Source: Ruania halotolerans
GTDB taxonomy: Bacteria > Actinomycetota > Actinomycetes > Actinomycetales > Beutenbergiaceae
Direction of reading: 5' to 3'
Assembly: GCF_021049285.1 (NCBI RefSeq)
Contig: NZ_CP088017.1
Span: 124,001-188,000 of the forward strand
DNA length: 64,000 nucleotides
Shown here: positions 9,486 to 18,522 of the stretch, piece after piece
Layout of the letters: every line of letters begins with the position of its first letter
Position numbering within the stretch: position 1 is the first letter of the stretch
Program-made: the position numbers and the translations under genes
Notes under the pieces: model-generated
The model's input: only the letters and a program-made list of their open reading frames with translations
Databases searched by the model: none
What the model was told of the DNA's origin: nothing

Positions 9486-10320
9486 GGCTCCGGTGTCTGC
9501 GCGGATCGCTGCGCTAGCACCCTCGCTGCAGCCGAGCGAACGGCGCGTCGTCGATGCCATCGCCGCCGACCTCGCCGCCGCCGTGGAGTGCACCGCACAG
9601 GAGATCGCGGACCGAGTCGGGGTGGGCCGGGCCTCGGTCATCCGCACCGCGCAGAGCCTCGGCTACGACGGCTACCCCCAGCTCCGGGTGGCCCTGGCGC
9701 GCGAAGTGGCCCTGGCCCCGGCCACCGAGCCGGCTGACGATTCGCCGATGGGGAGCCTACGTGCCGCTGTCGACCAGTTTGCCCGCACGCTGCCCCAGCT
9801 GACGGCGGCCCTGACCCCCGCAGACGTGGAACGCTTCGTCGAGGCCGTCGACCTTGCCCCCCGGGTGGTGCTCGTGGCCGCCGGGCTCTCCGCACCGCTG
9901 GGGCTGAGCATGGCGATGCGGCTCAGCGCCGCCGGCCGCCCGGCCGAGTACCTGCCGGACACGCTCTCCCAGCTGATCGCCGCCCGGAGCCTGGAACCGG
10001 GCTCGGTCTGTCTGGTGATCTCCGGGTCCGGAGCGAACCAGCCGAGCCTCGATGCCGCCGCGGCTGCGCACGAGGCCGGGGCGCAGGTGCTGGTGCTGAC
10101 CTCCTTCACGCGGGCGCCGATCGTCGAGCACGCCGATACGGTGCTGGTGATTCCCGCCGTCAGCGAGTCCTTCTCCGATGAGCTCGTGCACACCTCGCGG
10201 GCGGCGCTTTCGCTGGTGATCGAGGCACTGGTGGACCTGCTGGTCGCCCGGCGTGGCGCTCGCGGCCGGCAGGCACGTGCGGAGGCGATGGCGCTGGTGA
10301 GCAAGCGGCTCAGCGAATAG
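9457..10320 (+). CDS. RpiR/MurR-type transcriptional regulator with SIS domain
   Basis: 287-residue regulator with an N-terminal winged helix-turn-helix (about 15-90; QEIADRVGVGRASVIRTAQSLGY) and a C-terminal SIS phosphosugar-binding domain (about 115-260; VVLVAAGLSAPLGLSMAMRL, SGSGANQPSLDAAAAAHEAGAQVLVLT). The GTG at 9457 has GGAGG 6 bases upstream and lies inside the 3' end of the second permease gene. Position in the operon suggests it controls the importer. SIS regulators normally sense phosphorylated sugars, which hints that the imported compound could be a sugar phosphonate or phosphosugar-like molecule; this is inference. Confidence 0.88.
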   Translation: MSVTWTGPAEAPVSARIAALAPSLQPSERRVVDAIAADLAAAVECTAQEIADRVGVGRASVIRTAQSLGYDGYPQLRVALAREVALAPATEPADDSPMGSLRAAVDQFARTLPQLTAALTPADVERFVEAVDLAPRVVLVAAGLSAPLGLSMAMRLSAAGRPAEYLPDTLSQLIAARSLEPGSVCLVISGSGANQPSLDAAAAAHEAGAQVLVLTSFTRAPIVEHADTVLVIPAVSESFSDELVHTSRAALSLVIEALVDLLVARRGARGRQARAEAMALVSKRLSE

Positions 10321-10402
10321 GGGCGAGCAAAGGTCCTCGCTGCACCATGCACGTGTGGTTTCGAACGATGTGATCGCTGATAGTCATGCCGGTTGCGGCG
10401 GC

Positions 10403-11521
10403 TCAACGCTCCAGCAGCACCAGCGTCTCGAAGTGACCAGTGTGCGGGAACATATCCAGCACCCGGGCGCGGACCGGCGTCAGCGACGGCATCGCGGCCA
10501 CGTCCTGTGCCAGGGAATCTACGTGGCAGCTGGAGTAGAGCACGTGGCCGACCCCCGAACTTTCCAGACAGGCAGCCAACTCCGCCCCGATCCCACGCCG
10601 CGGCGGGTTCACCACCACCAGATCCGGCACGTCCTGTGCATGGCGCGCGAATGCACCGGCGTCGCCGGCCGCGAACTGCACCCCGCTCAGGCCGGCCCGC
10701 TCGGCGCTCGCAGTCGCCGCCGCCACGGCCTCGCCACTCGACTCGATCCCGGTCACCATCGCGCCGTCCCGGGCCAGGTGCATTGCGAACCCGCCCACCC
10801 CGCTGTACAGGTCCCAGGCGGTGCGGTACTCGAGGTGCGCAGTCCACTCGGCGGCCAACCGGTACAGGGTGGCCGCCATCGGGGTGTTCGTCTGGAAGAA
10901 ACCCTGTGGGCGCAGCGCCAACTCCACCGCACCGACCCGCATCGGCAGCAGCTCCTGCTCGGTGAGCAGGAGCTCCTCCTGCCCCTCCACCAAGGCGCTG
11001 TGCGTGGGGTGCAGGTTCACCGAGGCCACCACCAGGTTCGGCAACGTCTGCGTCAACCACCCCAGATGCTTGCGGATCCGGGGCACGGACTCGGTGGAGC
11101 GCAGCACGAACCGCACCAGCAACTCACCCTCGGGCGACCCCGTCACCAGCACATACTTCAACTCGCCCCGGCGGGTGGTGACGTCATAGGGCACCAGGCG
11201 GGCCGCCGTCACGAACTCGGCCAGCACCGGTAGCGCAGCGGCCACCGCCGGCTCGTGCAGCGGGCACTCCCGAAGATCTTGCACCTCCTTGCCGGAGGTG
11301 AGAATCCCTAGCTTCGGCGCGTCCACCGAACCGCCGGCCACCATCTTTGCCTTGTTCCGGAAGCCTGACTCGCCAGACGCCACCGGCGGCTCCCAGGCGA
11401 TCCCGGACTCACCGAGCGCGGCGCGTGCGCGCACGTCCTTGGCTGACAGCTGCACCTCATACGGCGTCTGAATCACGGTGCAGGAACGGCACCGGTCGCT
11501 CTCGTAATAGTCGCACCGCAC
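10403..11521 (-). CDS. rlmC: 23S rRNA (uracil-C5)-methyltransferase, RlmC type
   Basis: 372-residue SAM-dependent RNA m5U methyltransferase of the TrmA/RlmC/RlmD family. The N terminus begins with the iron-sulfur motif CDYYESDRCRSC (Cys 3, 11, 14), with a further Cys in LRECPLHEP. The absence of an N-terminal TRAM domain matches RlmC rather than RlmD. The SAM site DLYSGVGGFAMHLA, the NPPRRGIG motif and the catalytic-cysteine segment VLYSSCHVDS are present. It starts at a GTG and is transcribed divergently from the lacI gene to its right, with a palindromic element between them. Confidence 0.9.
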   Translation of the reverse strand: MRCDYYESDRCRSCTVIQTPYEVQLSAKDVRARAALGESGIAWEPPVASGESGFRNKAKMVAGGSVDAPKLGILTSGKEVQDLRECPLHEPAVAAALPVLAEFVTAARLVPYDVTTRRGELKYVLVTGSPEGELLVRFVLRSTESVPRIRKHLGWLTQTLPNLVVASVNLHPTHSALVEGQEELLLTEQELLPMRVGAVELALRPQGFFQTNTPMAATLYRLAAEWTAHLEYRTAWDLYSGVGGFAMHLARDGAMVTGIESSGEAVAAATASAERAGLSGVQFAAGDAGAFARHAQDVPDLVVVNPPRRGIGAELAACLESSGVGHVLYSSCHVDSLAQDVAAMPSLTPVRARVLDMFPHTGHFETLVLLER

Positions 11522-11539
11522 TCAGCCGAGCGTACGCCG

Positions 11540-11609
11540 CATCTGAACCCACTTTTCCTGCCTGAACCCGCGCCGTCGAGGATTCACACGCGAGAAGTGG
11601 GTTCAGATG
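11540..11609. repeat. Palindromic element A (REP-like), copy of element B
   Basis: Arms at 11540-11568 and 11581-11609 face each other across a 12-base spacer. The outer 15 bp (CATCTGAACCCACTT against AAGTGGGTTCAGATG) pair perfectly. The right arm matches the right arm of the element at 13678-13747 at 27 of 29 bases. It lies between two divergent gene starts, so it is not simply a terminator. Confidence 0.8.
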
Positions 11610-11658
11610 GGGAGTCAGCTGGGGGGCGGAGGCACGTCTTCGGCCTAGGCTGCTCCCC

Positions 11659-12606
11659 ATGCGGGTCACGATGCGGGAGGTCGCCGAGCGAGCGGGCGTC
11701 TCGGTCAAGACCGTCTCGCGCGTGGTCAACGGTGAGCCGTACATCCGGCCCGAGACCCTCGCGCAGGTGCAGGCGGCGATCGCCGAACTGGACTGGACCC
11801 CGAACGCCTCCGCGCGCACGCTCCGCACCGGCCGTACCGGTGTGCTGGGCATCATGGTTGCCGAACTGCGGCGGCCACTGCTGGCCGCCCTCGTGGAGGC
11901 CCTGGTCACGGAAGTGGACCGGCACGGTCTGCACGCGGCGGTCGAGCCGATTCACGACGACGCCACTCGCCTCGCCGATGTGCTCGCCGCCCGAGGGCGC
12001 ACCTTCGATGCCCTGCTTGCCGTCGACGCTCCCGCACTGCCCGCGATGGCCGATGACGGCGGTCCGCTCGTGCGCGTGGACGTCACCTCTGCCGCGCCGT
12101 CCGCGGGACGGCATCGGGTCTACGTGGACCGAGAGAGCGCCGGTGACCTGCTGCTCCGGCACCTGAGACTGATGGGGCGCTCCCGGATCGTCCGGCTCGG
12201 CCATGGCCCCTTGGACCTGCACCCCGAGCTTCCCGCGATCACCTTGGAAGACATGGACCGAGCGGCCGGCTACCGGGCCGCCCAGCGAGCCATCGTCGAT
12301 CACCCCCAGGTGGACGCCCTCGTGTGCGGAAGCGATGAGATTGCCCTCGGAGTCCTCGCCGGGCTCCATGCGGCCGGGGTGGAGGTCCCTGGCCGGGTGG
12401 CGGTGAGCGGTTTTGGTGACCTGGAGGATGGCCGGTTCGCCACTCCGTCCCTGACCACACTCGATCCGGACCCGGCGGGCCTGGCGAGGGCCGCCGTCGA
12501 CATGGCGCTGACCAGACTGCGTGATGCGGACGCCGGTGAGCGCGAAATCGCGGTGCCGGTCACGCTCGTGCGCCGTGAGTCCACCATGGGGGAGAGCCCC
12601 CGGTGA
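11659..12606 (+). CDS. LacI-family transcriptional regulator 1
   Basis: 315-residue regulator. The N-terminal LacI helix-turn-helix reads MREVAERAGVSVKTVSRVVN (from residue 5) with the hinge helix ASARTLRTGRTG. The periplasmic-binding-like effector domain ends with the usual dimer-contact and DNA-proximal pattern VAVSGFGDLEDGRFATPSLTTL. It is transcribed in the same direction as the second lacI and the GH127 operon, so control of that sugar cluster is likely. The effector domain is somewhat short, with the first half less conserved than in regulator 2. Confidence 0.9.
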   Translation: MRVTMREVAERAGVSVKTVSRVVNGEPYIRPETLAQVQAAIAELDWTPNASARTLRTGRTGVLGIMVAELRRPLLAALVEALVTEVDRHGLHAAVEPIHDDATRLADVLAARGRTFDALLAVDAPALPAMADDGGPLVRVDVTSAAPSAGRHRVYVDRESAGDLLLRHLRLMGRSRIVRLGHGPLDLHPELPAITLEDMDRAAGYRAAQRAIVDHPQVDALVCGSDEIALGVLAGLHAAGVEVPGRVAVSGFGDLEDGRFATPSLTTLDPDPAGLARAAVDMALTRLRDADAGEREIAVPVTLVRRESTMGESPR

Positions 12607-12664
12607 GCGACACGCCGATCAGCATGCGGGGTTTCACGTTTCCCCTCGGACGGGCGTGCCCGCG

Positions 12665-13684
12665 ATGAGCGCCAAGCCGACCCTGGATGATGTGGCCGCC
12701 GTGGCCGGAGTCTCCGCGAAGACGGTTTCGAATGTGCTCCTGGACCGCCCGCATGTGGCTGCCGCAACCCGGGAGCGGGTGCATGCGGCGGTGAAGACCG
12801 TTGGCTATCAGGTGAACCGGGCCGGTCGGGGCCTCGCCTCGGGGCGCAGCGGCCGGATCGCTGTGGTGGTCCCCAACCTGTACCAGCCGTATTTCGCCGA
12901 GATCGCCGAACGTCTCATCCTCGCGCTTGCCGCCGCAGGGTTCACGAGCACTCTGCGCGTGGCGCTCGATGCTCGCGCCGAGCGGGATGCGGTGCGTGGC
13001 GCGACCACGGCAGACGCTGACGGCGTGATCATCTGCCCGCACCACCTCAGTGCCGACCTGCTGGGCGCACGCACGCCCGACCGGCCGGTGGTGCAGGTCG
13101 GCGGCGGGCCGACCGGACTGGTGGACGTCGTTGTGATGGGGGAGCGGGACGGCTTCGAAGCCGTCACCCGGCATCTCCTTGACTCGGGACGGCGCAGGCT
13201 CGCCCTGGTCTGGAACGCCACGGCCAGCGGGCGGCCCGAGGGTTCGCGCTATGAGGGTTTCGTTGCCGCCCACCGCTCGCGCGGCCTCGAGCCCGACCCT
13301 GGGCTCATGGTGGCCGGATCGGACTGGGATCGCCGGGTGTCCGGATACGAGGCGATGACCGGGTTGCTGCGCACCGGAGCTCAGTTCGACGCGGTGGTGG
13401 GCATCAATGACGCAGTGGCAGTCGGGGCGATGCGCGCATTGCGCAGTCACGGGTTGCGCGTGCCCGAAGACGTGGCCGTGACCGGCTTCGATGACACGGA
13501 TGAGGCCGGCTTCACCGTGCCGCCGCTGACCTCGGTCAGTCCCGAGCAGGAGCTGATGGTGACTGCGGCTGTGCAGATGCTCATGGAGCGTCTCGACGGC
13601 CTGGACTCCGCCGCTCGCGAGCATCGCACCGGCGCTCACCTGGTGCCACGCGCCTCATCCGGCGCCGCCCGTTCCCGCGTCTGA
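12665..13684 (+). CDS. LacI-family transcriptional regulator 2
   Basis: 339-residue LacI regulator. The ATG at 12665 gives a standard N terminus with the helix-turn-helix LDDVAAVAGVSAKTVSNVLL (residues 6-25), a hinge RGLASGRSGRIAVVVPNLYQ and a full effector-binding domain (VVGINDAVAVGAMRAL, VAVTGFDDTDEAGFTVPPLTSV). It starts 58 bases after regulator 1. Its stop codon lies inside the left arm of palindromic element B. Immediate proximity to the GH127 gene makes it the best candidate repressor of that operon. Confidence 0.92.
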   Translation: MSAKPTLDDVAAVAGVSAKTVSNVLLDRPHVAAATRERVHAAVKTVGYQVNRAGRGLASGRSGRIAVVVPNLYQPYFAEIAERLILALAAAGFTSTLRVALDARAERDAVRGATTADADGVIICPHHLSADLLGARTPDRPVVQVGGGPTGLVDVVVMGERDGFEAVTRHLLDSGRRRLALVWNATASGRPEGSRYEGFVAAHRSRGLEPDPGLMVAGSDWDRRVSGYEAMTGLLRTGAQFDAVVGINDAVAVGAMRALRSHGLRVPEDVAVTGFDDTDEAGFTVPPLTSVSPEQELMVTAAVQMLMERLDGLDSAAREHRTGAHLVPRASSGAARSRV

Positions 13685-13747
13685 ACCCGTTTTTCGCGTC
13701 TGAACCCTACGCTGCAGCGGTTCAGACGCGAGAAGTGGGTTCAGATG
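13678..13747. repeat. Palindromic element B (REP-like), copy of element A
   Basis: 29-base arms at 13678-13706 and 13719-13747 pair at 25 positions across a 12-base spacer. Each arm contains two direct copies of a TCTGAACC-type octamer, so the element is a nested repeat. It covers the stop codon of the second lacI gene and sits upstream of the GH127 promoter. Same architecture and spacer length as element A at 11540-11609. Confidence 0.8.
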
Positions 13748-13770
13748 CTTGCTCTCCTCTGTCTTGCGGT

Positions 13771-13800
13771 TGACAACGCTGAATGCTCGCCCGTACTGTC
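13771..13800 (+). promoter_or_regulatory. Candidate promoter and LacI operator for the GH127 operon
   Basis: TTGACA at 13771-13776 and TACTGT at 13795-13800 are separated by 18 bases. The -35 region continues as TTGACAACGCTGAA. Its left half, TTGACAACG, resembles the half-site of many actinobacterial LacI operators, though the right half is imperfect. It sits 29 bases before the GH127 start. Confidence 0.45.
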
Positions 13801-13828
13801 CTCGCAGATCACCCGCGAAGGAGCACAT

Positions 13829-15748
13829 GTGACGTATCAGCAGGCGGCGGCGACGTCGCCCTCTCCGGCCTCGGGCCACCTGGTCGGCGTCGCACCGGCC
13901 ATTCCCCGCGCCAGCACCGGGCAACATCGTCCGCTCGACCTGCGCGAGGTCCGGCTCAGTTCCGACGGCGCGCTGGGCGCCTGGCAGCAGCGCAATGCCG
14001 AGGCCACCATCGGCCACTGCATCACCAACCTCGAGACTTCCGGGGTGCTCGACAACTTCCGCCGGGTAATCGGGGATTCCGACGCCGAGTACCGCGGCTT
14101 CGTCTTCGCCGACTCCGACCTCTACAAGACGATCGAGGCGGTCGCCTGGGAGATCGCCCGCACCGGCACCACCGGCTGGGACGGCTGGCTCGACGACGTC
14201 ATCGCGCTCGTCGCCCGCGTGCAGGAGGGCTCCGGCTACGTGGTGACCTGGATTCAGGGCGTGCATCCGGAGAAGAAGTTCGCCGAGCTGGAGTGGACGC
14301 ACGAGATGTACGTCGCCGGCCACATGATCCAGGCCGGCGTCGCTCTCGCCCGCGCCGCGGGCCGGGACGATCTGCTCACTCTCGCCCGCCGCTTCGCCGA
14401 TCTGCTCGACGATCGCTTCGGCCCCGGCGGGGATGAGGGGATCTGCGGCCATCCAGAGATCGAGACCGCACTGGTCGAGCTCTACCGCCACACCGGCGAG
14501 CGCCGCTACCTCACCCTCGCCGAGCGGATGATCGACCTGCGCGGCACCGGGCTGCTCAAGGTCGGCGGCCTGGGCGCCACCTACTTCCAGGACCACGCGC
14601 CCGTACGGGAGGCGAGGGACGCCGTCGGGCATGCGGTGCGCCAGCTGTACCTGAATGCCGGGGCCACCGATGTGTACCTGGAGACCGGGGAACCGGCGCT
14701 CGCTGAGGTGCTGCACGCGCAGTGGGAGAGCGTGCATCACCGCAAGATGTACCTCACCGGCGCATTCGGCTCCCGGCACCGGGACGAGGCATTCGGGGAC
14801 GACTACGAGCTCCCCTCCGATCGCGCCTATGCCGAGACCTGCGCCACCATCGCGGACCTGCACTGGACCTGGCGGATGCTGCTCGCCGCCGACCGCCCAG
14901 TGGCTGCCTACGCCGAGATCATCGAGCGGGAGCTGCACAATGCCCTCGCCGCCGCTGTGGACACCACCGGCACGCGCTTCTTCTACGCCAACCCGCTGCA
15001 GCTGCGCCCGGACCGGTTCAGCGAGGAGAACGCACCACGGGACCGGCAGCCCTGGTATACCTGCGCATGCTGTCCGCCGAACCTCGCCCGCCTGGTGGCC
15101 CAGCTCGGCTCGTATGTGGCCTCGGCCACGGCCGATGAACTCGCGCTGCACCTGATCGCCGATGCCGAGATCGATGCGCCGGCGTATCTGGGCGGGGGCA
15201 CCCTGCGGGTGTCCACCCGCTACCCCGACGACGGTCAGGTCACCCTGGCCATAGACGGATCAGCAAGTCTGCGGGTAGCCCTGCGCGTGCCGAGCTGGTC
15301 GGAGCGGACCGCCCTCGACGGCGAACCGGTGACCCCCGACCCGGATGGCTACCTGCGCCTAACCGTCACCGAGCCAGTCACGCTCACTCTGGACCTGACC
15401 CCTCGCTGGACCCGGGCGCACCACCGTGCCGACGCCCTGCGCGGGGCGCGGGCGATTGAGGTGGGCCCGCGGGTGTACTGCGTGGAGCAGGTGGACCTGC
15501 CCGACGGCGTGGCTCTCGATGACGTGCTGGTTGCCGAGGGTGCCGAGTTGAGCGCACAGGAGCAGGGCGGGCAGATGCGGATCGGCCTGCGCGGGATCCT
15601 CCGCGCGGAGCGCGCCGCAGACGAGTTGTACCCGGGCGCCCCTCAACAGGCCGAGCCCGGCACTGACCTGGCGATGACCGCCGTCCCGTTCGCCTCCTGG
15701 GGCAACCGGGGCAGCACAGCGATGCGGGTGTGGATACCCGTTGTCTGA
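13829..15748 (+). CDS. GH127 family beta-L-arabinofuranosidase
   Basis: 639-residue glycoside hydrolase of family GH127 (former DUF1680), which releases beta-L-arabinofuranose. The zinc and nucleophile residues of the Bifidobacterium HypBA1 enzyme have counterparts here: Glu336 and Cys338 in AETCATIADLHW, and the pair Cys414-Cys415 in WYTCACCPPN, with nearly the same spacing. There is no signal peptide, so it acts in the cytoplasm on imported oligosaccharides. The GTG at 13829 follows GAAGGAG. It is followed by an ABC importer that probably brings in its substrate. The exact sugar is inferred from the family. Confidence 0.9.
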   Translation: MTYQQAAATSPSPASGHLVGVAPAIPRASTGQHRPLDLREVRLSSDGALGAWQQRNAEATIGHCITNLETSGVLDNFRRVIGDSDAEYRGFVFADSDLYKTIEAVAWEIARTGTTGWDGWLDDVIALVARVQEGSGYVVTWIQGVHPEKKFAELEWTHEMYVAGHMIQAGVALARAAGRDDLLTLARRFADLLDDRFGPGGDEGICGHPEIETALVELYRHTGERRYLTLAERMIDLRGTGLLKVGGLGATYFQDHAPVREARDAVGHAVRQLYLNAGATDVYLETGEPALAEVLHAQWESVHHRKMYLTGAFGSRHRDEAFGDDYELPSDRAYAETCATIADLHWTWRMLLAADRPVAAYAEIIERELHNALAAAVDTTGTRFFYANPLQLRPDRFSEENAPRDRQPWYTCACCPPNLARLVAQLGSYVASATADELALHLIADAEIDAPAYLGGGTLRVSTRYPDDGQVTLAIDGSASLRVALRVPSWSERTALDGEPVTPDPDGYLRLTVTEPVTLTLDLTPRWTRAHHRADALRGARAIEVGPRVYCVEQVDLPDGVALDDVLVAEGAELSAQEQGGQMRIGLRGILRAERAADELYPGAPQQAEPGTDLAMTAVPFASWGNRGSTAMRVWIPVV

Positions 15749-15770
15749 CACCTGAACACATCAGAAAGGT

Positions 15771-15790
15771 GCACGGCCGAACGGTCGTGC
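15771..15790 (+). other. Small hairpin between GH127 and the binding-protein gene
   Basis: GCACGGCCG (15771-15779) and CGGTCGTGC (15782-15790) form a 9-bp stem with one mismatch and a two-base turn, just upstream of the ribosome site of the next gene. It may help set relative expression within the operon. Confidence 0.35.
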
Positions 15791-15809
15791 GAGGACTCGA
15801 GGAGGAGTC

Positions 15810-17432
15810 ATGATCCGGAACACGAAGAGATGGCGGTACGCACCCGCCGTAGCCGCGGCGACGGCCGGTGCGCTCGCGCTGACCGCCTGCTCCGGCGGAA
15901 GCGATGGGAGCGAGGGCGGTGGGGGCGACACCCTGCAGATCCTCGTGCTCAAGCACCCGCTGACCGGGGCGATGGCCGATATGGGCTGGGTGGGTGACCT
16001 GGAGGAGGCCGCCGGGGTCACGATCGAGTGGGAGGAGGTCTCGGCGGATTGGGACCAGAAGAAGTCCACGATGCTCGCCGCCGGGGACATTCCGGACCTG
16101 GTTGTCGGCGTGAACTCGATCACCAATGCCGACCAGGCCACGTTCACCGGGCTGTTCGAGGACCTCAGTGACGATATGGACGCCCTGCCGAATGTGGCGG
16201 CCATGTTCGACGCCTTGCCGGAGACCGAGCAGATGGCAACCAGCACTGACGGGCAGATCTACGGGTTGCCGAGCTACCGGCGGTTCTGGCCGGACACCGC
16301 CACGCGGCAGTTCATCAACCAGCAGTGGCTGGACAACCTCGGCCTCGAGCAGCCGACCACCTGGGACGAGCTGCACGAGGTGCTGCTCGCCTTCAAGGAC
16401 GAGGATGCGAACGGCAACGGTGACCCGAACGATGAGATCCCGATGGACTGGGCACCGGCGGGCGACACCGGCTTCGGCTTCTTCCAACCCACGGTGCTGC
16501 TCGGCGGCCTCGGCATGCCGATCTCCGACGGCGGTGGGCAGGGCTACTTCGTCGAGGACGGCCAGGTGGGCAACTTCCTCATCGATGAGCGCTACCGCGA
16601 CCTGATCGCCTTCCTGCACGAGCTCTACGCCGACGGACTGATCAGCCAGGATGTGATGACCCAGGACTACTCCGCGTACCAGTCCGTGGCTCGGGGCGAC
16701 GGGGATGACGCCCGCGTCGGGTTCACCTGGGGCTGGACCGGATCGGACCGGGTGGGTGCGCAGCTGGCCGAGCAGTACACCGCCATGGCGCCACTGGTGG
16801 CCGACGCCTCGATGGATCCGAGCGAGGTGAGCTGGTCCTACGACGCCTATGGCCTCAACTACGGCGTCAACTCGATCACCATGGCCGCCCAGAGTGACAA
16901 CCGCGAGGCCGCCCTGGCCGTGATCAACGCCTTCTACGATCAGGACATCTCCGTGCAGGCGCTCTGGGGCGATCTGGGTGAGAACGTCGAAGAGACCGGG
17001 TCCGGTGCGTATGAGGTGCTGCCTCCCGCCGATGGCGAGACGGACCCGTCCTCCTGGAAGTGGACCACCACGTTGGCCGACAACAGCCCCGGGTGGATTC
17101 GTGACGACATCGAGGTGACCCTGCCGTCCGACCTGCAGGAAGCCGTAGAGCAGTACGAGCCGCTGGCTGCCGCGGTGGAGAACGTGGACCCCGCGACGGA
17201 CATCTTCCCCGGTGCGCTGATCCGGATGAGCGAGGAGGACCTGAACCAGCTCTCGCTCAACAACACCGCCGTGTTCGGGATCGCGATGCAGCGCTGGGCC
17301 ACGTGGATCACCGAGGGTGGCGTGGAGGCCGACTGGGACACCTATGTGGCCGAGGTGGAGGGCGCGGGCCTGGCGCAGAACATCGAGATCCACCAGGGCT
17401 ACTACTCCGAGTTCGCCGGCTCACAGGGCTGA
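15810..17432 (+). CDS. Extracellular sugar-binding lipoprotein, LplA type
   Basis: 540-residue substrate-binding protein of the large LplA-like class used by oligosaccharide ABC importers. The lipoprotein signal ends ALTAC with Cys 27. The mature region contains the typical segments MLAAGDIPDLVVG, IYGLPSYRRFWPDTATRQFINQQWLDNLG and TWDELHEVLLAFKDEDANGNGDPNDEIP, the last being a calcium-loop-like stretch common in this class. A 61-base spacer separates it from GH127. The following permeases are of the matching LplB/LplC type. Confidence 0.92.
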   Translation: MIRNTKRWRYAPAVAAATAGALALTACSGGSDGSEGGGGDTLQILVLKHPLTGAMADMGWVGDLEEAAGVTIEWEEVSADWDQKKSTMLAAGDIPDLVVGVNSITNADQATFTGLFEDLSDDMDALPNVAAMFDALPETEQMATSTDGQIYGLPSYRRFWPDTATRQFINQQWLDNLGLEQPTTWDELHEVLLAFKDEDANGNGDPNDEIPMDWAPAGDTGFGFFQPTVLLGGLGMPISDGGGQGYFVEDGQVGNFLIDERYRDLIAFLHELYADGLISQDVMTQDYSAYQSVARGDGDDARVGFTWGWTGSDRVGAQLAEQYTAMAPLVADASMDPSEVSWSYDAYGLNYGVNSITMAAQSDNREAALAVINAFYDQDISVQALWGDLGENVEETGSGAYEVLPPADGETDPSSWKWTTTLADNSPGWIRDDIEVTLPSDLQEAVEQYEPLAAAVENVDPATDIFPGALIRMSEEDLNQLSLNNTAVFGIAMQRWATWITEGGVEADWDTYVAEVEGAGLAQNIEIHQGYYSEFAGSQG

Positions 17433-17455
17433 GAGACGTCGTCATCTGCTGACCC

Positions 17456-17494
17456 GGTGCGGTCGGTGGGCGTTTCGGGCCCATCGACCGCACC
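17456..17494 (+). terminator. Intercistronic hairpin after binding-protein gene
   Basis: A 16-bp stem, GGTGCGGTCGGTGGGC (17456-17471) with GCCCATCGACCGCACC (17479-17494), has one G-T wobble and a 7-base loop. No T tract follows. It lies between the highly demanded binding-protein gene and the permeases, so it probably attenuates readthrough or protects the upstream message 3' end. Confidence 0.7.
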
Positions 17495-17523
17495 GCCAGC
17501 CACCTTGATCGAAGGAGATCGCT

Positions 17524-18522
17524 GTGACCGCGACAACCACCGGCCCCGCGAGGCCACCAGGGGTGGTGCCTTCGCGGGGCCCCGCACCTGACCCGCCGAA
17601 GGGGAGGCGAACCGGCGTGCCCGCGTTGCGGCGACACGTGCACCGTTACTGGCAACTGTGGGTGATGGCCCTGCCCGCGATCGCGTTCGTGGCCATCTTC
17701 GCCTACGTGCCGATGTACGGGTTGCAGCTCGCGTTCCGGGAGTTCGACTTCGCCGCCGGGCTCACCGGTGGTGAGTGGGTGGGACTGAAGTACTTCCGCC
17801 AGTTCTTCGAGAGTCCGCAGTTCTGGACCCTGATGCGCAACACCGTGGTGATCAGCATGACCACCCTGGTGGTGGGGTTCGTCGCCCCGATCGCCCTCGC
17901 GCTGATGGTCAACCAGGTGATCGGGCGCCGCCGCAAGCGGTTCCTGCAGACCGCCACCTACCTGCCGCACTTCATCTCGATCGTGGTGATCGTGGGCATG
18001 CTGCAGGTCTTCCTCTCCCCCTCCTCCGGGCTGATCACCCGGGTGGCCGAGATGGTGGGCGTCTCCGGCTCGAACTTCCTCGGCGACACCTCGGCCTTCG
18101 TGCCCGTCTACGTGATCTCGGAGGTCTGGCAGCACGCCGGGTGGAACAGCATCATCTACCTCGCCGCGCTGGCCAGTGTGGACACCCAGCTGTACGAGGC
18201 GGCCCGGATCGACGGGGCGGGGCGGTTCACGATCATCCGCCACATCGATATCCCCGCGTTGGTGCCCACGATGATCATCCTGTTCATCCTCAACATGGGC
18301 ACCGTGCTCAGCACCGGCTTCGAGAAGATCTTCCTGATGCAGAACCCCCTGAACCTGGGGGTCTCCGAGGTGCTCGCCACCTACGTGTACAAGATCGGCA
18401 TCCTGTCCAACCAGTTCAGCTACGGAACGGCGATCGGGCTGTTCAACACCCTGATCAACTTCGCCTTCCTGGTGATCGCCAACCAGATCGCCAAGCGCGT
18501 ATCCAATACGAGTCTGTGGTGA
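17524..18522 (+). CDS. ABC sugar permease, LplB type
   Basis: 332-residue membrane permease. Six hydrophobic spans are visible, with the EAA loop EAARIDGAGRFTIIRHIDIPAL typical of oligosaccharide permeases. The N-terminal 40 residues are a Pro/Arg-rich cytoplasmic tail. The GTG at 17524 follows AAGGAG at good spacing. It pairs with the next permease, to which it is joined by a four-base GTGA overlap. Confidence 0.92.
   Translation: MTATTTGPARPPGVVPSRGPAPDPPKGRRTGVPALRRHVHRYWQLWVMALPAIAFVAIFAYVPMYGLQLAFREFDFAAGLTGGEWVGLKYFRQFFESPQFWTLMRNTVVISMTTLVVGFVAPIALALMVNQVIGRRRKRFLQTATYLPHFISIVVIVGMLQVFLSPSSGLITRVAEMVGVSGSNFLGDTSAFVPVYVISEVWQHAGWNSIIYLAALASVDTQLYEAARIDGAGRFTIIRHIDIPALVPTMIILFILNMGTVLSTGFEKIFLMQNPLNLGVSEVLATYVYKIGILSNQFSYGTAIGLFNTLINFAFLVIANQIAKRVSNTSLW

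Noticed and set aside
11540-11609. Palindromic element A as an intrinsic terminator
   Set aside because: It lies between the starts of two divergent genes, where no transcript should end, and has no T tract.
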